A stretch of 47,854 nt of DNA from the NCBI GenBank assembly GCA_000739515.1, contig DF820457.1, positions 461,999 to 509,852 on the forward strand. The letters run 5' to 3'. Under the pieces are notes generated by a model. It ran no database searches and was not told the DNA's origin. It saw only the letters and a program-made list of their open reading frames with translations. Every line of letters begins with the position of its first letter. Within the stretch, counting starts at the first letter, position 1. Both the position numbers and the translations under genes were made by a program. Shown here piece after piece: positions 25,972 to 33,295 of this stretch. Origin of the DNA: Candidatus Moduliflexus flocculans (lineage in GTDB: Bacteria > Moduliflexota > Moduliflexia > Moduliflexales > Moduliflexaceae).

Positions 25972-26406
25972 ATGATGAATACATCTGCTCAACAGTCTGA
26001 CACTCTGAAATTGACTGAAGCCGAGGCATTTGCGGGGATCGTTATCGCCAGCGCGGCCTCAGATTACAAACTCTCTAATCAGGAGGTTAAATTCATCCAC
26101 TTCATGTTTTCGCGAATGCGCCTGTTCAAGGATTGGACGACCGCGCAATATGACGACATGTTTGCCAGGCTTTTAGGGATGTTGAAAGAAAAGCCGACAA
26201 ACGAATTTCTCGATCTTTGCATCCATTCCCTGCCGCAGCAATTGTATCGCACCGCGTTTGCGGCGGCCATAGATTTAACCGTCAGCGACGGCTATCTCAG
26301 CGACGAAGAAAAAGATTTTCTGTATGACTTGCAGCGGAAAATGGGGCTTGACACAGACATTGCCAATAGAATCATTGAAGTGATTTTGATTAAGAATCGC
26401 GGTTGA
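25972..26406 (+). CDS. TerB-like (DUF533-type) helical protein
   Basis: A 144-residue all-helical protein. LTEAEAFAGIVIASAASDYKLSNQEVKFI and FAAAIDLTVSDGYLSDEEKDFLYDLQRKMGL are the two acidic, Asp-containing repeats of the TerB fold, which binds metal and is found in tellurite/stress-response systems and as a stand-alone module. The start is supported by GGAG 8 bases upstream; a second ATG follows directly. It is followed by an FmdB-type protein gene after 24 bases. Its relation to the vWA and PP2C/kinase genes further on is only suggestive. Confidence 0.75.
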   Translation: MMNTSAQQSDTLKLTEAEAFAGIVIASAASDYKLSNQEVKFIHFMFSRMRLFKDWTTAQYDDMFARLLGMLKEKPTNEFLDLCIHSLPQQLYRTAFAAAIDLTVSDGYLSDEEKDFLYDLQRKMGLDTDIANRIIEVILIKNRG

Positions 26407-26430
26407 TTTGCGAGAGTTGGAGGAAATGCC

Positions 26431-26943
26431 ATGCCGATTTACGAGTTTTATTGTCAGAACTGCCATACAATCTATAATTTTCTGTCTCGAACGGTCAACA
26501 CGCAGAAAATTCCCAATTGCCCGACCTGCTTGAATGTGGCGTTGCAACGCAAAGTCTCGCTGTTTTCCGCGATTTCCGGCGGGAAAAAAGAGGAAAGTGA
26601 GGGTGGCGGCGACGCCGACTTGCCGCCGGGATTCGATGAAGCCAAAATGGAAAAGGCGATGGGAATGCTGGCGAAAGAGGCTGAACATTTAGACGAAAAC
26701 GATCCGCGTCAGGCTGCGCAACTCATGCGCAAACTGTCGGACGCCACCGGGCTGACAATGGGACCCGCGATGGAAGAAGCGCTGCATCGCATGGAGCGCG
26801 GCGAAGACCCGGACAAAATCGAAGCGGAAATGGGGGATTTGTTAGAAAGCGAAGAGCCGTTTTTGCTAGACAGTAAAGGAAGCGGCGTTAAAGGCGAACG
26901 ACGCTCGCGCCCAAATGTTGATGATAAATTGTATGAATTATGA
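26431..26943 (+). CDS. FmdB-family zinc ribbon protein
   Basis: A 170-residue protein. Residues 1-45 form the FmdB/CxxC regulatory zinc ribbon (MPIYEFYCQNCHTIYNFLSR ... CPTCLN). A Gly/Glu-rich linker follows, then an acidic helical C-terminus (AKMEKAMGMLAKEAEHLDENDPRQAAQLMRKL) seen in longer members from anaerobes. The family's function is unknown; some members are regulators or cofactor-handling proteins. Start: GGAGG 7 bases upstream. It probably forms an operon with the TerB-like gene. Confidence 0.85.
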   Translation: MPIYEFYCQNCHTIYNFLSRTVNTQKIPNCPTCLNVALQRKVSLFSAISGGKKEESEGGGDADLPPGFDEAKMEKAMGMLAKEAEHLDENDPRQAAQLMRKLSDATGLTMGPAMEEALHRMERGEDPDKIEAEMGDLLESEEPFLLDSKGSGVKGERRSRPNVDDKLYEL

Positions 26944-26957
26944 AAATACGAGGTTGA

Positions 26958-26990
26958 ACACCTCACAGGTTTTCAAAACCTGCGAGGTGT
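26958..26990. repeat. Palindrome family C, copy 2
   Basis: The 16-base arms (ACACCTCACAGGTTTT and its near complement) have one mismatch and a 1-base loop. It lies between the FmdB-like and DUF3795 genes, 14 bases before the latter's ATG, so it covers the likely translation-initiation region. Confidence 0.85.
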
Positions 26991-27003
26991 GGAACGAAAA
27001 ATT

Positions 27004-27501
27004 ATGACACCAAATAAAACATTGGCTGCTGTTTGTGGGTTGTTTTGCCCGTCATGTGGCGTCTATATCGCCACTCAAGAAGACCCGAAACGCTTAGAAC
27101 TCATTGCAAAACGATTCGGGCGCGCTCCCGAAGAAATCGCCTGCGACGGCTGCCGTTCGGCTCGCCGCTTTCCTTTTTGCGCCGAATGCGTGATGTTTCG
27201 CTGCGCGAATGAAAAAGGGCTTGATTTCTGTGGCGCGTGCGAAGAGTATCCATGTAAAGACATTCAGGAATTCCAAGCCGCGCGTCCGCACCGGATCGAA
27301 CTCTGGGAAAGCCAGAAACGCATCAAAGACGTCGGCTTCGAGCAATGGTTCGCCGAAATGGAGGCGCATTACCAGTGTCCGCAATGCCAGACCATCAATT
27401 CAGCGTATGACATGACTTGCCGCTCATGCGGCGCAACCCCAAGCTGCACCTACGTCGGCCAGCATCGCGACGAAATCTTGCCATATCTTGCCCCGCAGTA
27501 A
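27004..27501 (+). CDS. DUF3795 cysteine-rich zinc-binding protein
   Basis: A 165-residue protein packed with cysteines. It opens AAVCGLFCPSCGVYIATQ, the DUF3795 signature, followed by CDGC, FCAECVMFRC and FCGACEEYPCKDI. The C-terminus adds a small zinc ribbon (CPQCQ ... CRSCG). It is likely a metal-binding protein of anaerobes; no catalytic function is known to me. The start is the ATG preceding the conserved motif, with only a weak ribosome binding site. A hairpin with a T-rich tail follows the stop. Confidence 0.82.
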   Translation: MTPNKTLAAVCGLFCPSCGVYIATQEDPKRLELIAKRFGRAPEEIACDGCRSARRFPFCAECVMFRCANEKGLDFCGACEEYPCKDIQEFQAARPHRIELWESQKRIKDVGFEQWFAEMEAHYQCPQCQTINSAYDMTCRSCGATPSCTYVGQHRDEILPYLAPQ

Positions 27502-27510
27502 GCAAATTTG

Positions 27511-27553
27511 AACCCTGCCAAGGCATAACGCTTTGACAGGGTTTATTGTTTTT
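27511..27553 (+). terminator. Likely intrinsic terminator after the DUF3795 gene
   Basis: AACCCTGCCAAGGC pairs with GCTTTGACAGGGTT (12 of 14 positions) around a 5-base loop, and is followed by TATTGTTTTT. The arms also resemble a dispersed repeat type, so both roles are possible. Confidence 0.65.
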
Positions 27554-27572
27554 AGGAAAAAGGAAAAATTTT

Positions 27573-28892
27573 ATGCAATTAAATGATAAAAAAGCGATTT
27601 TTGGCTGGAATATGTACGACTGGGCAAATTCATCGTTTGCCACGACAATTATGGCGGGCTTTTTCCCGGTATTTTTCAAGGATTTCTGGAATGCCGGCGT
27701 TGACCCGACCGTCAGCACGGCGCGTCTCGGCGTGGCGAATTCATTAGCTGGCGTGCTGGTTGCGCTTTTAGCGCCGGTGTTGGGCGCAATTGCTGACCGG
27801 GGAACGGCAAAAAAGAAGTTCCTCCTGTTTTTTGCCTATCTTGGCATTTTGATGAGTTTCAGCCTGTTTTTTGTCGCGCAAGGCAGATGGTTTTTGGCGG
27901 TGGTGCTTTATCTGTTCGGTTCTATCGGCTTTTCCGGCAGCCTAGTCTTTTATGATTCGCTGCTGCCGGCTATTGTCACCGAAGATAAAATGGACGTGGT
28001 CTCCGGTTTAGGCTATGGGTACGGTTATCTCGGCGGCGGCTTGCTGTTTGCGCTGAATGTCTGGATGTCCTTAAAACCCGCGACATTCGGCCTGATAGAT
28101 GCCGCGCAGGCCGTGCGATTTTCCTTTTTGTCGGTCGCAGTCTGGTGGGCGGTTTTTTCGATCCCGCTGATGGTATTCGTCAAAGAGCCAAAACTGGCTG
28201 AAACCGTTTCAAAAATGACCATGGTGAAGGACGGGCTGTTCCAAATCCAGCGCACGTTCCGGGAAATTCGCCACCTGAAAATGATCTTTCTGTTCCTTGC
28301 GGCCTATTGGATGTATATTGACGGCGTGGATACGGTGATCCGCATGGCGGTGGATTACGGCATGTCGTTAGGCTTCAAGCCGAGCGATCTGATTCTTGCC
28401 TTGCTCTTGACGCAATTCATCGGTTTTCCGGCGGCGATTGGTTTTGGTTATCTTGGCAAAAAAATCGGCGCAAAGCGGGGCATTTTTATCGCCATTGCGG
28501 TTTATCTGTTTATCTCAATCTGGGCGGCATTTATGACCGGAAAGAACGAATTTTACGCCTTAGCGGTTGTCATCGGCTGCGTGCAGGGCGGCATTCAGTC
28601 CCTTAGCCGCTCGTTTTACGCTCGCATCATTCCAGCGGATAAAGCAGCGGAATATTTCGGCTTTTATAACATGCTCGGCAAATTTGCCACTGTTATCGGG
28701 CCGGTGTTGATGGGTGGCGTCGGCTTGCTTGTCCGTTCGATGGGGTTCAGCAGCAATATCGCGTCCCGCGTCAGTCTGTCGTCGTTATCCCTTCTTTTTC
28801 TGATTGGCGGCCTCCTGTTTTATTTCGTGGATGAGCAAAAAGCGGCAGCCGATATGCGCTATCTGGCCGGCAATTCTCTCTCCAGTAAATAA
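27573..28892 (+). CDS. MFS transporter of the UMF1/Atg22-like family
   Basis: A 439-residue inner-membrane carrier with about twelve hydrophobic segments. The N-terminal GWNMYDWANSSFATTIMAGFFPVFFKDFW is diagnostic of the UMF1 (Atg22-like) branch; the cytosolic loop motif APVLGAIADRGTAKKKFL matches the MFS A-motif. The substrate is unknown; fungal Atg22 exports amino acids from the vacuole. The start has AAGGA 8 bases upstream. It stands alone behind a terminator and is followed by an inverted repeat. Confidence 0.92.
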   Translation: MQLNDKKAIFGWNMYDWANSSFATTIMAGFFPVFFKDFWNAGVDPTVSTARLGVANSLAGVLVALLAPVLGAIADRGTAKKKFLLFFAYLGILMSFSLFFVAQGRWFLAVVLYLFGSIGFSGSLVFYDSLLPAIVTEDKMDVVSGLGYGYGYLGGGLLFALNVWMSLKPATFGLIDAAQAVRFSFLSVAVWWAVFSIPLMVFVKEPKLAETVSKMTMVKDGLFQIQRTFREIRHLKMIFLFLAAYWMYIDGVDTVIRMAVDYGMSLGFKPSDLILALLLTQFIGFPAAIGFGYLGKKIGAKRGIFIAIAVYLFISIWAAFMTGKNEFYALAVVIGCVQGGIQSLSRSFYARIIPADKAAEYFGFYNMLGKFATVIGPVLMGGVGLLVRSMGFSSNIASRVSLSSLSLLFLIGGLLFYFVDEQKAAADMRYLAGNSLSSK

Positions 28893-28929
28893 CCGGTTCT
28901 TATCAGGATCGCATGATGCATTATATTCA

Positions 28930-28970
28930 ACACATCTGTCAGATTTCTTAAAAATGTTTGATAGATGTGT
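28930..28970. repeat. Inverted repeat after the MFS gene
   Basis: ACACATCTGTCA and TGATAGATGTGT form an 11/12 stem with a 17-base loop. It could end the MFS transcript, but there is no T-run directly after it. Confidence 0.55.
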
Positions 28971-29061
28971 TCTTTAACAATGAGATGGAATGGCGTGTCA
29001 CCTTGTCAATGGAGCAGATCGAGGAGATATTTCGGCGCGGCACGCAACGGTCGAACGGAGC

Positions 29062-29099
29062 AAAAAAACTCCCGTCAGCGTTCGAAATTCTGACGGGAG
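29062..29099 (-). terminator. Intrinsic terminator of the vWA operon
   Basis: Read on the minus strand, CTCCCGTCAG and CTGACGGGAG form a perfect 10-bp stem with an 11-base loop, followed directly by seven T. It lies 14 bases after the stop of the vWA gene. Confidence 0.88.
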
Positions 29100-29112
29100 A
29101 GAGCGAGACGCC

Positions 29113-29859
29113 TCAAAACGTCAACGGCTGCGACGCGCCGCCGGTGCCGAGGCTTTTGCTTTGCATCGAGGCGCTTTTGCTGATGAATTCCGCGAGTTTT
29201 GCGCCTTTGGTGGCGTCGAAATCCCGAATGTCCACGTATTGCGACAGCCCGGCTTCCTGATAAAATTCGTTCAGCCATTGCGAACACGCATCCGCATTCA
29301 CGCCGATCAAAATCACCAGCAGCGATTCCAAACCTTCGTCGCGCTTCACCTGCTGAATCGCGTTCGCGATGTCGGCGCGATTGTATTTTGACATGTTGTC
29401 CTCGCCGTCGGTGATAATGAATACGATGCCGTTCACATCGAAGTCGTTCTGAGTCAACACCTTCGCATACTCGTTCGTCGCGGAAATGGACTCTTTTGCT
29501 GCGTCGTACAGCGCCGTGCCGCCGTTGCAGGTGAATTTTTTATAGTCTTTCTGCGGATCGATCTGACGCAGCGTTTTAAAGCCGTGCACCTCTTTGATCT
29601 TGTCGTTGAACGTCACGAATCGAACGAGCAGATTATCCGCTCGCGGACTTTTGCCGCAGGCGCGAACCGCGTCAATCACGGCGTCTCGCAGCACCTTCTC
29701 GAAACCCGACACGCTGCCGGTCACGTCCGTGACAATCGTCACCAGCGTATATTCCGCCGCGCCGAGGTCTTCCGGGCGCACGGCGGAAAATTGAAACGCG
29801 CCGCCGTCAATCGCGTGAACTTCCATGCCGTTACTTCCATTTCCTCCGAATACTGGCAT
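29113..29859 (-). CDS. vWA-domain protein (TerY-like)
   Basis: A 248-residue soluble protein that is essentially one vWA domain (about residues 38-230). The metal site is recognisable: D45-T47-S49 (TDVTGSVSGF, a DxTxS variant of DxSxS), GGTALYDA and ITDGEDN. Such proteins act as metal-dependent protein-binding switches. TerY-type vWA proteins form a known trio with a PP2C phosphatase and a protein kinase; here those two lie about 17 kb away but share an upstream element with this operon. Start: GGAG 9 bases upstream. It follows the nicotinamidase-like gene with a palindrome between. Confidence 0.85.
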   Translation of the reverse strand: MPVFGGNGSNGMEVHAIDGGAFQFSAVRPEDLGAAEYTLVTIVTDVTGSVSGFEKVLRDAVIDAVRACGKSPRADNLLVRFVTFNDKIKEVHGFKTLRQIDPQKDYKKFTCNGGTALYDAAKESISATNEYAKVLTQNDFDVNGIVFIITDGEDNMSKYNRADIANAIQQVKRDEGLESLLVILIGVNADACSQWLNEFYQEAGLSQYVDIRDFDATKGAKLAEFISKSASMQSKSLGTGGASQPLTF

Positions 29860-29888
29860 AATCTATTCTCCAAATCCTTTTCATGTCG

Positions 29889-29916
29889 GTAGAGACGCAC
29901 GGCCGTGCGTCTCTAC
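29889..29916. repeat. Palindrome family D, copy 2 (GTAGAGACGCACGG / CCGTGCGTCTCTAC)
   Basis: A perfect 28-bp palindrome with no loop, in the gap between the vWA gene and the hydrolase gene of the same operon. Its inner bases differ from copy 1 in a compensated way, so the pairing is conserved rather than the sequence. Confidence 0.9.
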
Positions 29917-29930
29917 GACGAATGGATCAT

Positions 29931-30770
29931 TCATATCGCGAATTTTGTGGTGGTGGTGATTTGCATCCCTTTGTTCAACATGTCTTGAAAGAACTCGTCC
30001 GCCATCTTTTCGAAGCCTGGTACGGGACTCATGGCGTCTTGCAGCAGCACGCATTTTTTCACGGTTTCTTCGCCGAAATGCTTGACGATGTCGCGGATCG
30101 TATTCGCCACGCAATGCGACGACGCTTCGCCGCTGAACACAATCAAATCGGCCTTTTCGAGCGTTCGAATCAGTTTCGTGTTCAACTGCGTGGACGGGTC
30201 TTCCGGGTCTGGCACATCGGCTTCGACGCCGGAATAATGCTCGGTGAAAATGTTGCTCCCTTTGGTGACGTAATCCACCATCGCGTAGCGGCTCAGTTCC
30301 CACTGCCGAAACACTTCGCGCAGCGGCTCGACCACGTTATGCCCCGGCGTCCCGATGCGGCAATGCGGCGGCCAGATCGTCAGTTGATAGCGCCCGTTCG
30401 CCTCCAAATTCGCCACATACGCAATCATGCGATCCAGCAGCGTGCCGTAGGGCGGGCAGGGGAGTTTCGAGTTGAACGGCATCCAGACGCCTTTTGCCAC
30501 ATCGTCTTTCGTAATCGTCGTAAATGGCGCGGGATGCTCGCCTTTGCCATTCACCCAGAAAATCGGATGCGCCACGTCCAATTCGTGATGCGTGTCCAGC
30601 GTGACGTGAATATCGTCAATCTGATGCAGCATCCGTTTGATCAATTTCGCGAGGCGTTCGGCGTCTTTGTCCGCGCCAGAGACGAACAATTCCCCTTCGG
30701 TCGGGTGGCAGAACGAATTCTGCGGGTCTATAATTAAAAACTCAATACGAGATTTCTGATGCGTTGCCAT
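29931..30770 (-). CDS. Nicotinamidase-like cysteine hydrolase (isochorismatase superfamily)
   Basis: A 279-residue protein with the complete catalytic triad of nicotinamidases: D15 (FLIIDPQNSFCHP), K170 (DYVTKGSN) and C220 (FSGEASSHCVANT). The metal-site motif is DTHHELDVAHP (D59, H61, H68 are candidates). Longer than PncA (about 210), with inserts around residues 70-105 and 180-200, so the true substrate may not be nicotinamide. The ATG has GGAGG 9 bases upstream. It heads the operon with the vWA gene; its 5' leader is about 140 bases and starts at the element shared with the PP2C/kinase operon. Confidence 0.87.
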   Translation of the reverse strand: MATHQKSRIEFLIIDPQNSFCHPTEGELFVSGADKDAERLAKLIKRMLHQIDDIHVTLDTHHELDVAHPIFWVNGKGEHPAPFTTITKDDVAKGVWMPFNSKLPCPPYGTLLDRMIAYVANLEANGRYQLTIWPPHCRIGTPGHNVVEPLREVFRQWELSRYAMVDYVTKGSNIFTEHYSGVEADVPDPEDPSTQLNTKLIRTLEKADLIVFSGEASSHCVANTIRDIVKHFGEETVKKCVLLQDAMSPVPGFEKMADEFFQDMLNKGMQITTTTKFAI

Positions 30771-31097
30771 AATGATGTTCCTCCGCAGGTTGATGAATAT
30801 TCCGAAAAATGCCTATGTTTTATTTAGAATAAATAAATATCGGCATTCATCCGAATATTCTGTTGTTATTTATATCATTTTAAAAACGAATTAATTATCT
30901 TTTAGTTTAATTATAAGATAATAAAACTATATAAAATTGCAACAAAAATCTTCGAAAAAAATGATTTTTCTTTCCACGGCATTATAAAAAAGGTCGTCAC
31001 AGCGACATGATTTCTATGGAACGGTTCGGGGGGCGTGCCAGAGCCTATTTTTTGCTTGACATTTCAGGCGATTTCCAGCCTTTTTATCGTGATAATA
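30771..31097. other. AT-rich non-coding spacer
   Basis: Strikingly AT-rich from about 30,820 to 30,980, with no coding sequence. It holds the shared promoter element (next entry) and an inverted pair TTATCTT/AAGATAA. The rest up to the MITE-like element shows nothing I can name. Confidence 0.6.
30915..30942 (-). promoter_or_regulatory. Shared 28-base upstream element, copy 1 (vWA/hydrolase operon)
   Basis: On the minus strand it reads TTGCA-A-TTTT-ATAT, then AGTTTTATTATCTT. TTGCAA and TATCTT are 16 bases apart and would suit a sigma-70-type promoter. The same element occurs upstream of the PP2C gene (24 of 28 bases identical). It lies about 145 bases before the hydrolase ATG. Confidence 0.65.
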
Positions 31098-31253
31098 CCA
31101 ATTGCTTTTGAAAAGATCATAAAAAATCGTCATCATGCACACCCGGTGTCCTCACGGACAACCGGGGTGAATGCCACGTCTGCACCCCGGTTGTCCGTGA
31201 GGACACCGGGTCTGAAACACACGAATATATGATCTTTTTTAAGGCAATTGCTA
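31096..31253. mobile_element. MITE-like element with TA flanks and internal 29-bp palindrome
   Basis: Terminal inverted repeats 31098-31120 and 31229-31251 match at 19 of 23 positions (ends CCAATTGC / GCAATTGC, inner AAAAGATCAT). TA dinucleotides sit on both outer edges, as in Tc1/mariner/IS630-type insertions. Nested inside is a perfect 29-bp inverted repeat (31141-31169 and 31183-31211, starting ACCCGGTGTCC) with a 13-base loop. No transposase is encoded, so it would move only in trans. Confidence 0.72.
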
Positions 31254-31288
31254 TAACTTCTATTGCGACAACATGTTTAGAGGATTTT

Positions 31289-31336
31289 ATGACTTCCGAT
31301 GCACTGCGAATGCTTCTTGTCCTTGTGGAAGCATGA
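31289..31336 (+). CDS. Possible 15-codon leader peptide
   Basis: MTSDALRMLLVLVEA is preceded by GAGGA 4 bases upstream, and its stop overlaps the ribosome binding site of the next gene. A hairpin ATGCTTC/GAAGCAT lies inside. It could couple translation to the downstream gene or be chance. Confidence 0.3.
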   Translation: MTSDALRMLLVLVEA

Positions 31337-31348
31337 GGAGGGATGTTT

Positions 31349-31981
31349 ATGTTAAGTTTTAAAGACTGCACGCTGGCGGGATTGGAAAAAATGTTTCATC
31401 TTAAACAAGTCAGAGACCAGGCCGATTTAGCGTATTGGTTGCAAAGCGCGGATGACATTACGGAATTCGAACGGCAGACGTTATTGAATTTGCGAGAGAA
31501 ACTTATTTTAGGCGGATATGATTGGAATGAGATGGAATTGGAATTGAAATTCATCGGGCCATTGCTGACATTGGTCGATTATACGTCCGAACAATTCAAC
31601 CTGTTCGCAGAGCGAGATTTTCGCGGCGTAGTGGAGGGGATCGAATTAGGAGGCAAACCGGATGGGATGATTGCTTCTGGCTTGCGCGAACCGGAACAGC
31701 CCTACTTTTGCTTTCAGGAATACAAAAAGACCAAAGACCCGGAAGGCGATCCAGCGGCACAGGCATTAGCGGCGATGCTCGTGGCGCAGGAGTTGAATGA
31801 GCATCGGCATCCGGTCTATGGCGCGTATATTATTGGCCGCGACTGGTGTTTCATGACGCTGCACGGCAGGCAATATGCCATGAGCGAACCGTATGTCGCC
31901 ACGCGGGACGATCTCTTCGATATTTTCCGCATTCTCAAAGTCTTAAAACAAATGATTATCGAGTGGGCAAAAACGTCGTGA
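31349..31981 (+). CDS. Putative PD-(D/E)XK nuclease-fold protein
   Basis: A 210-residue protein I do not recognise by name. An N-terminal helical part (residues 1-60) precedes a mixed domain with GGKPDGMIASG (P104-D105), then FCFQEYKKT (E124-x-K126) and a helix DPAAQALAAMLVAQELN: the strand-loop-strand pattern of PD-(D/E)XK nucleases. The second of two nearby ATGs is chosen because GGAGGG is 6 bases upstream of it and abuts the first. The Uma2-type gene follows 32 bases downstream, so two nuclease-fold genes probably form an operon. Catalytic activity is inferred only from motif layout. Confidence 0.6.
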   Translation: MLSFKDCTLAGLEKMFHLKQVRDQADLAYWLQSADDITEFERQTLLNLREKLILGGYDWNEMELELKFIGPLLTLVDYTSEQFNLFAERDFRGVVEGIELGGKPDGMIASGLREPEQPYFCFQEYKKTKDPEGDPAAQALAAMLVAQELNEHRHPVYGAYIIGRDWCFMTLHGRQYAMSEPYVATRDDLFDIFRILKVLKQMIIEWAKTS

Positions 31982-32013
31982 ACATCGGAAACGTATCACC
32001 GAAGGAGAAAATT

Positions 32014-32571
32014 ATGGGCTTAGCGCAACCAAAGCAAGCGTATATTCACGAAGAAGAATATGTGTATAGCGAGGAATTCAGCGCGTCGCGGCACGAATAC
32101 ATTGACGGTCAGGTCTATGCGATGGCCGGGGCGAGCGATAAGCATAATCTAATTGCCGGGAACGTATTTAGCCTGCTACATGCCAGTCTGCCAGAAGAAT
32201 GCGATGTGTTTATTGCTGACATGAAAATCCGACTCCAATTGCAACGCAAAACGCTCTTCTACTATCCCGATGTGATGGTCAGTTGCGCGGCAATGGATCG
32301 GGCGAAATATTACCGATCTCAGCCGGTCGTGATTGTCGAAGTGCTGTCACAGGCGACGGAACGGCAGGATCGCGGCGAAAAGTTCTGGAATTATCAGCAG
32401 ATTCCGAGCCTGCAAGAATATCTGCTGTTGTCGCAAGACATGCAAGAAGCGACGCTGTTTCGGCGCTCGACCGGCTGGCAGCCGGAAGTCTTTCGCGACG
32501 GCGCGTTCCGCCTCGAATCCGTCGGGCTGGATGTGCCGCTCGACGCGCTGTATCGCCGCGTCCGGTTCTAA
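32014..32571 (+). CDS. Uma2-family (DUF820) putative endonuclease
   Basis: A 185-residue protein with the family layout: YSEEFSASRHEYIDGQVYAMAGAS, FIADMKIRL, YYPDVMVSC (active-site Asp region), PVVIVEVLSQATERQDRGEKFWNYQQIPSLQEYLLLSQD (Glu and Lys of the PD-(D/E)XK core). Uma2 proteins are abundant in cyanobacteria and filamentous bacteria, are usually multicopy, and have no settled function. Start: AAGGAG 7 bases upstream. It pairs with the preceding putative nuclease. Confidence 0.9.
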   Translation: MGLAQPKQAYIHEEEYVYSEEFSASRHEYIDGQVYAMAGASDKHNLIAGNVFSLLHASLPEECDVFIADMKIRLQLQRKTLFYYPDVMVSCAAMDRAKYYRSQPVVIVEVLSQATERQDRGEKFWNYQQIPSLQEYLLLSQDMQEATLFRRSTGWQPEVFRDGAFRLESVGLDVPLDALYRRVRF

Positions 32572-32676
32572 ATGCGGAAGCATCCAGGCTCGCTGAACAT
32601 GCGCGGGATTCTTTGATGATTATTTTGCGACGGACGATAGAGCAACGCGGCGAGGAACTGCTGGAAGGCTGATGCG

Positions 32677-32700
32677 AAAAAAAACCGCGTTGACAGCGGT
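32677..32700 (-). terminator. Intrinsic terminator of the selenium-linked operon
   Basis: Minus strand: ACCGC, a 7-base loop, GCGGT, then eight T. It starts 7 bases after the DUF3343 stop codon. Confidence 0.75.
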
Positions 32701-32706
32701 GTGGTC

Positions 32707-32937
32707 TCACAACGCATGAATGCCAACAATTTCGATATTGCCCGCTTTCAATGTCTGCGCGGCGCAGTCTTTGTCAACTCCAAGAATACGAAGACACGAA
32801 CCACAATCGGAACTGAGATGACGCGGCACAGGAATCAATTTAGCGCAGATTTCCGCGCTGCGCAACAGTTTTTCGGCTCGAAGCGCGTGACTGGTAGAAT
32901 GAACAAGAATGACAGCGTATTGATCAAGGATTTCCAT
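32707..32937 (-). CDS. DUF3343 putative Se/S carrier-like protein
   Basis: A 76-residue protein: MEILDQYAVILVHSTSHALRAEKLLR, then LIPVPRHLSSDCGSCLRI, the DUF3343 layout with a cysteine pair. These small proteins occur with YedE/YedF and other selenium or thiol-transfer genes and are thought to carry sulfur or selenium. The ATG at the conserved start is preferred over one 15 codons upstream, although neither has a clear ribosome binding site. It is the last gene of the yedE operon, right before the terminator. Confidence 0.85.
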   Translation of the reverse strand: MEILDQYAVILVHSTSHALRAEKLLRSAEICAKLIPVPRHLSSDCGSCLRILGVDKDCAAQTLKAGNIEIVGIHAL

Positions 32938-33010
32938 TGGCGGGGACAGCGTTGTCCTGCAAACGCTCTGTTCGCCGAACAACGCTGTTCATGATTGCTT
33001 TCGCGCTGAT

Positions 33011-33220
33011 TTACTTCGTCAGCGTAAGTTTGAATTCTGTTCCGATTTCTTCGACCTGTACGATGCATCCGGCTTTTTCAGCCATGCGTCGCACGTTTTC
33101 CCGCGATGTCACCGTATCTACCAGGGCTTCAATCGGAAAATGATTCGCCTTAATCACATTTTTTACCAGAATCACAGGTTGTGGACAGGAAAGTCCGCGA
33201 GCATCTACTTGTGTTGCCAT
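33011..33220 (-). CDS. TusA/YedF-like sulfur- or selenium-carrier protein
   Basis: A 69-residue TusA-fold protein with the canonical CPxP motif (ARGLSCPQPVILVKN, C12), which carries a persulfide or perselenide. The C-terminal part is TSRENVRRMAEKAGCIVQVEEIG. Located right behind yedE and ahead of the DUF3343 gene, it corresponds to the TusA-like half of YedF. In this context it probably delivers selenium or sulfur brought in by YedE. There is no good ribosome binding site; the start is set by family length. Confidence 0.9.
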   Translation of the reverse strand: MATQVDARGLSCPQPVILVKNVIKANHFPIEALVDTVTSRENVRRMAEKAGCIVQVEEIGTEFKLTLTK

Positions 33221-33295
33221 AAGAAATAATGGCCGCAACGCGACGAACATGAAAAACAGAGGTCGTTTGCATCTTCGTGACGCCGCAGCGCACAA

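Noticed and set aside
25238..26029. Long open frame on the minus strand, antisense to the AlbA_2 gene
   Set aside because: It reads as a His/Phe/Ala-rich shadow of a well-supported plus-strand gene. The short upstream part (about 25830-25930) looks more protein-like but has no recognisable motif.
28958..29260. Plus-strand open frame starting MIDVFFNNEMEWRV
   Set aside because: It runs through the terminator and antisense to the vWA gene, with no ribosome binding site and no motif.
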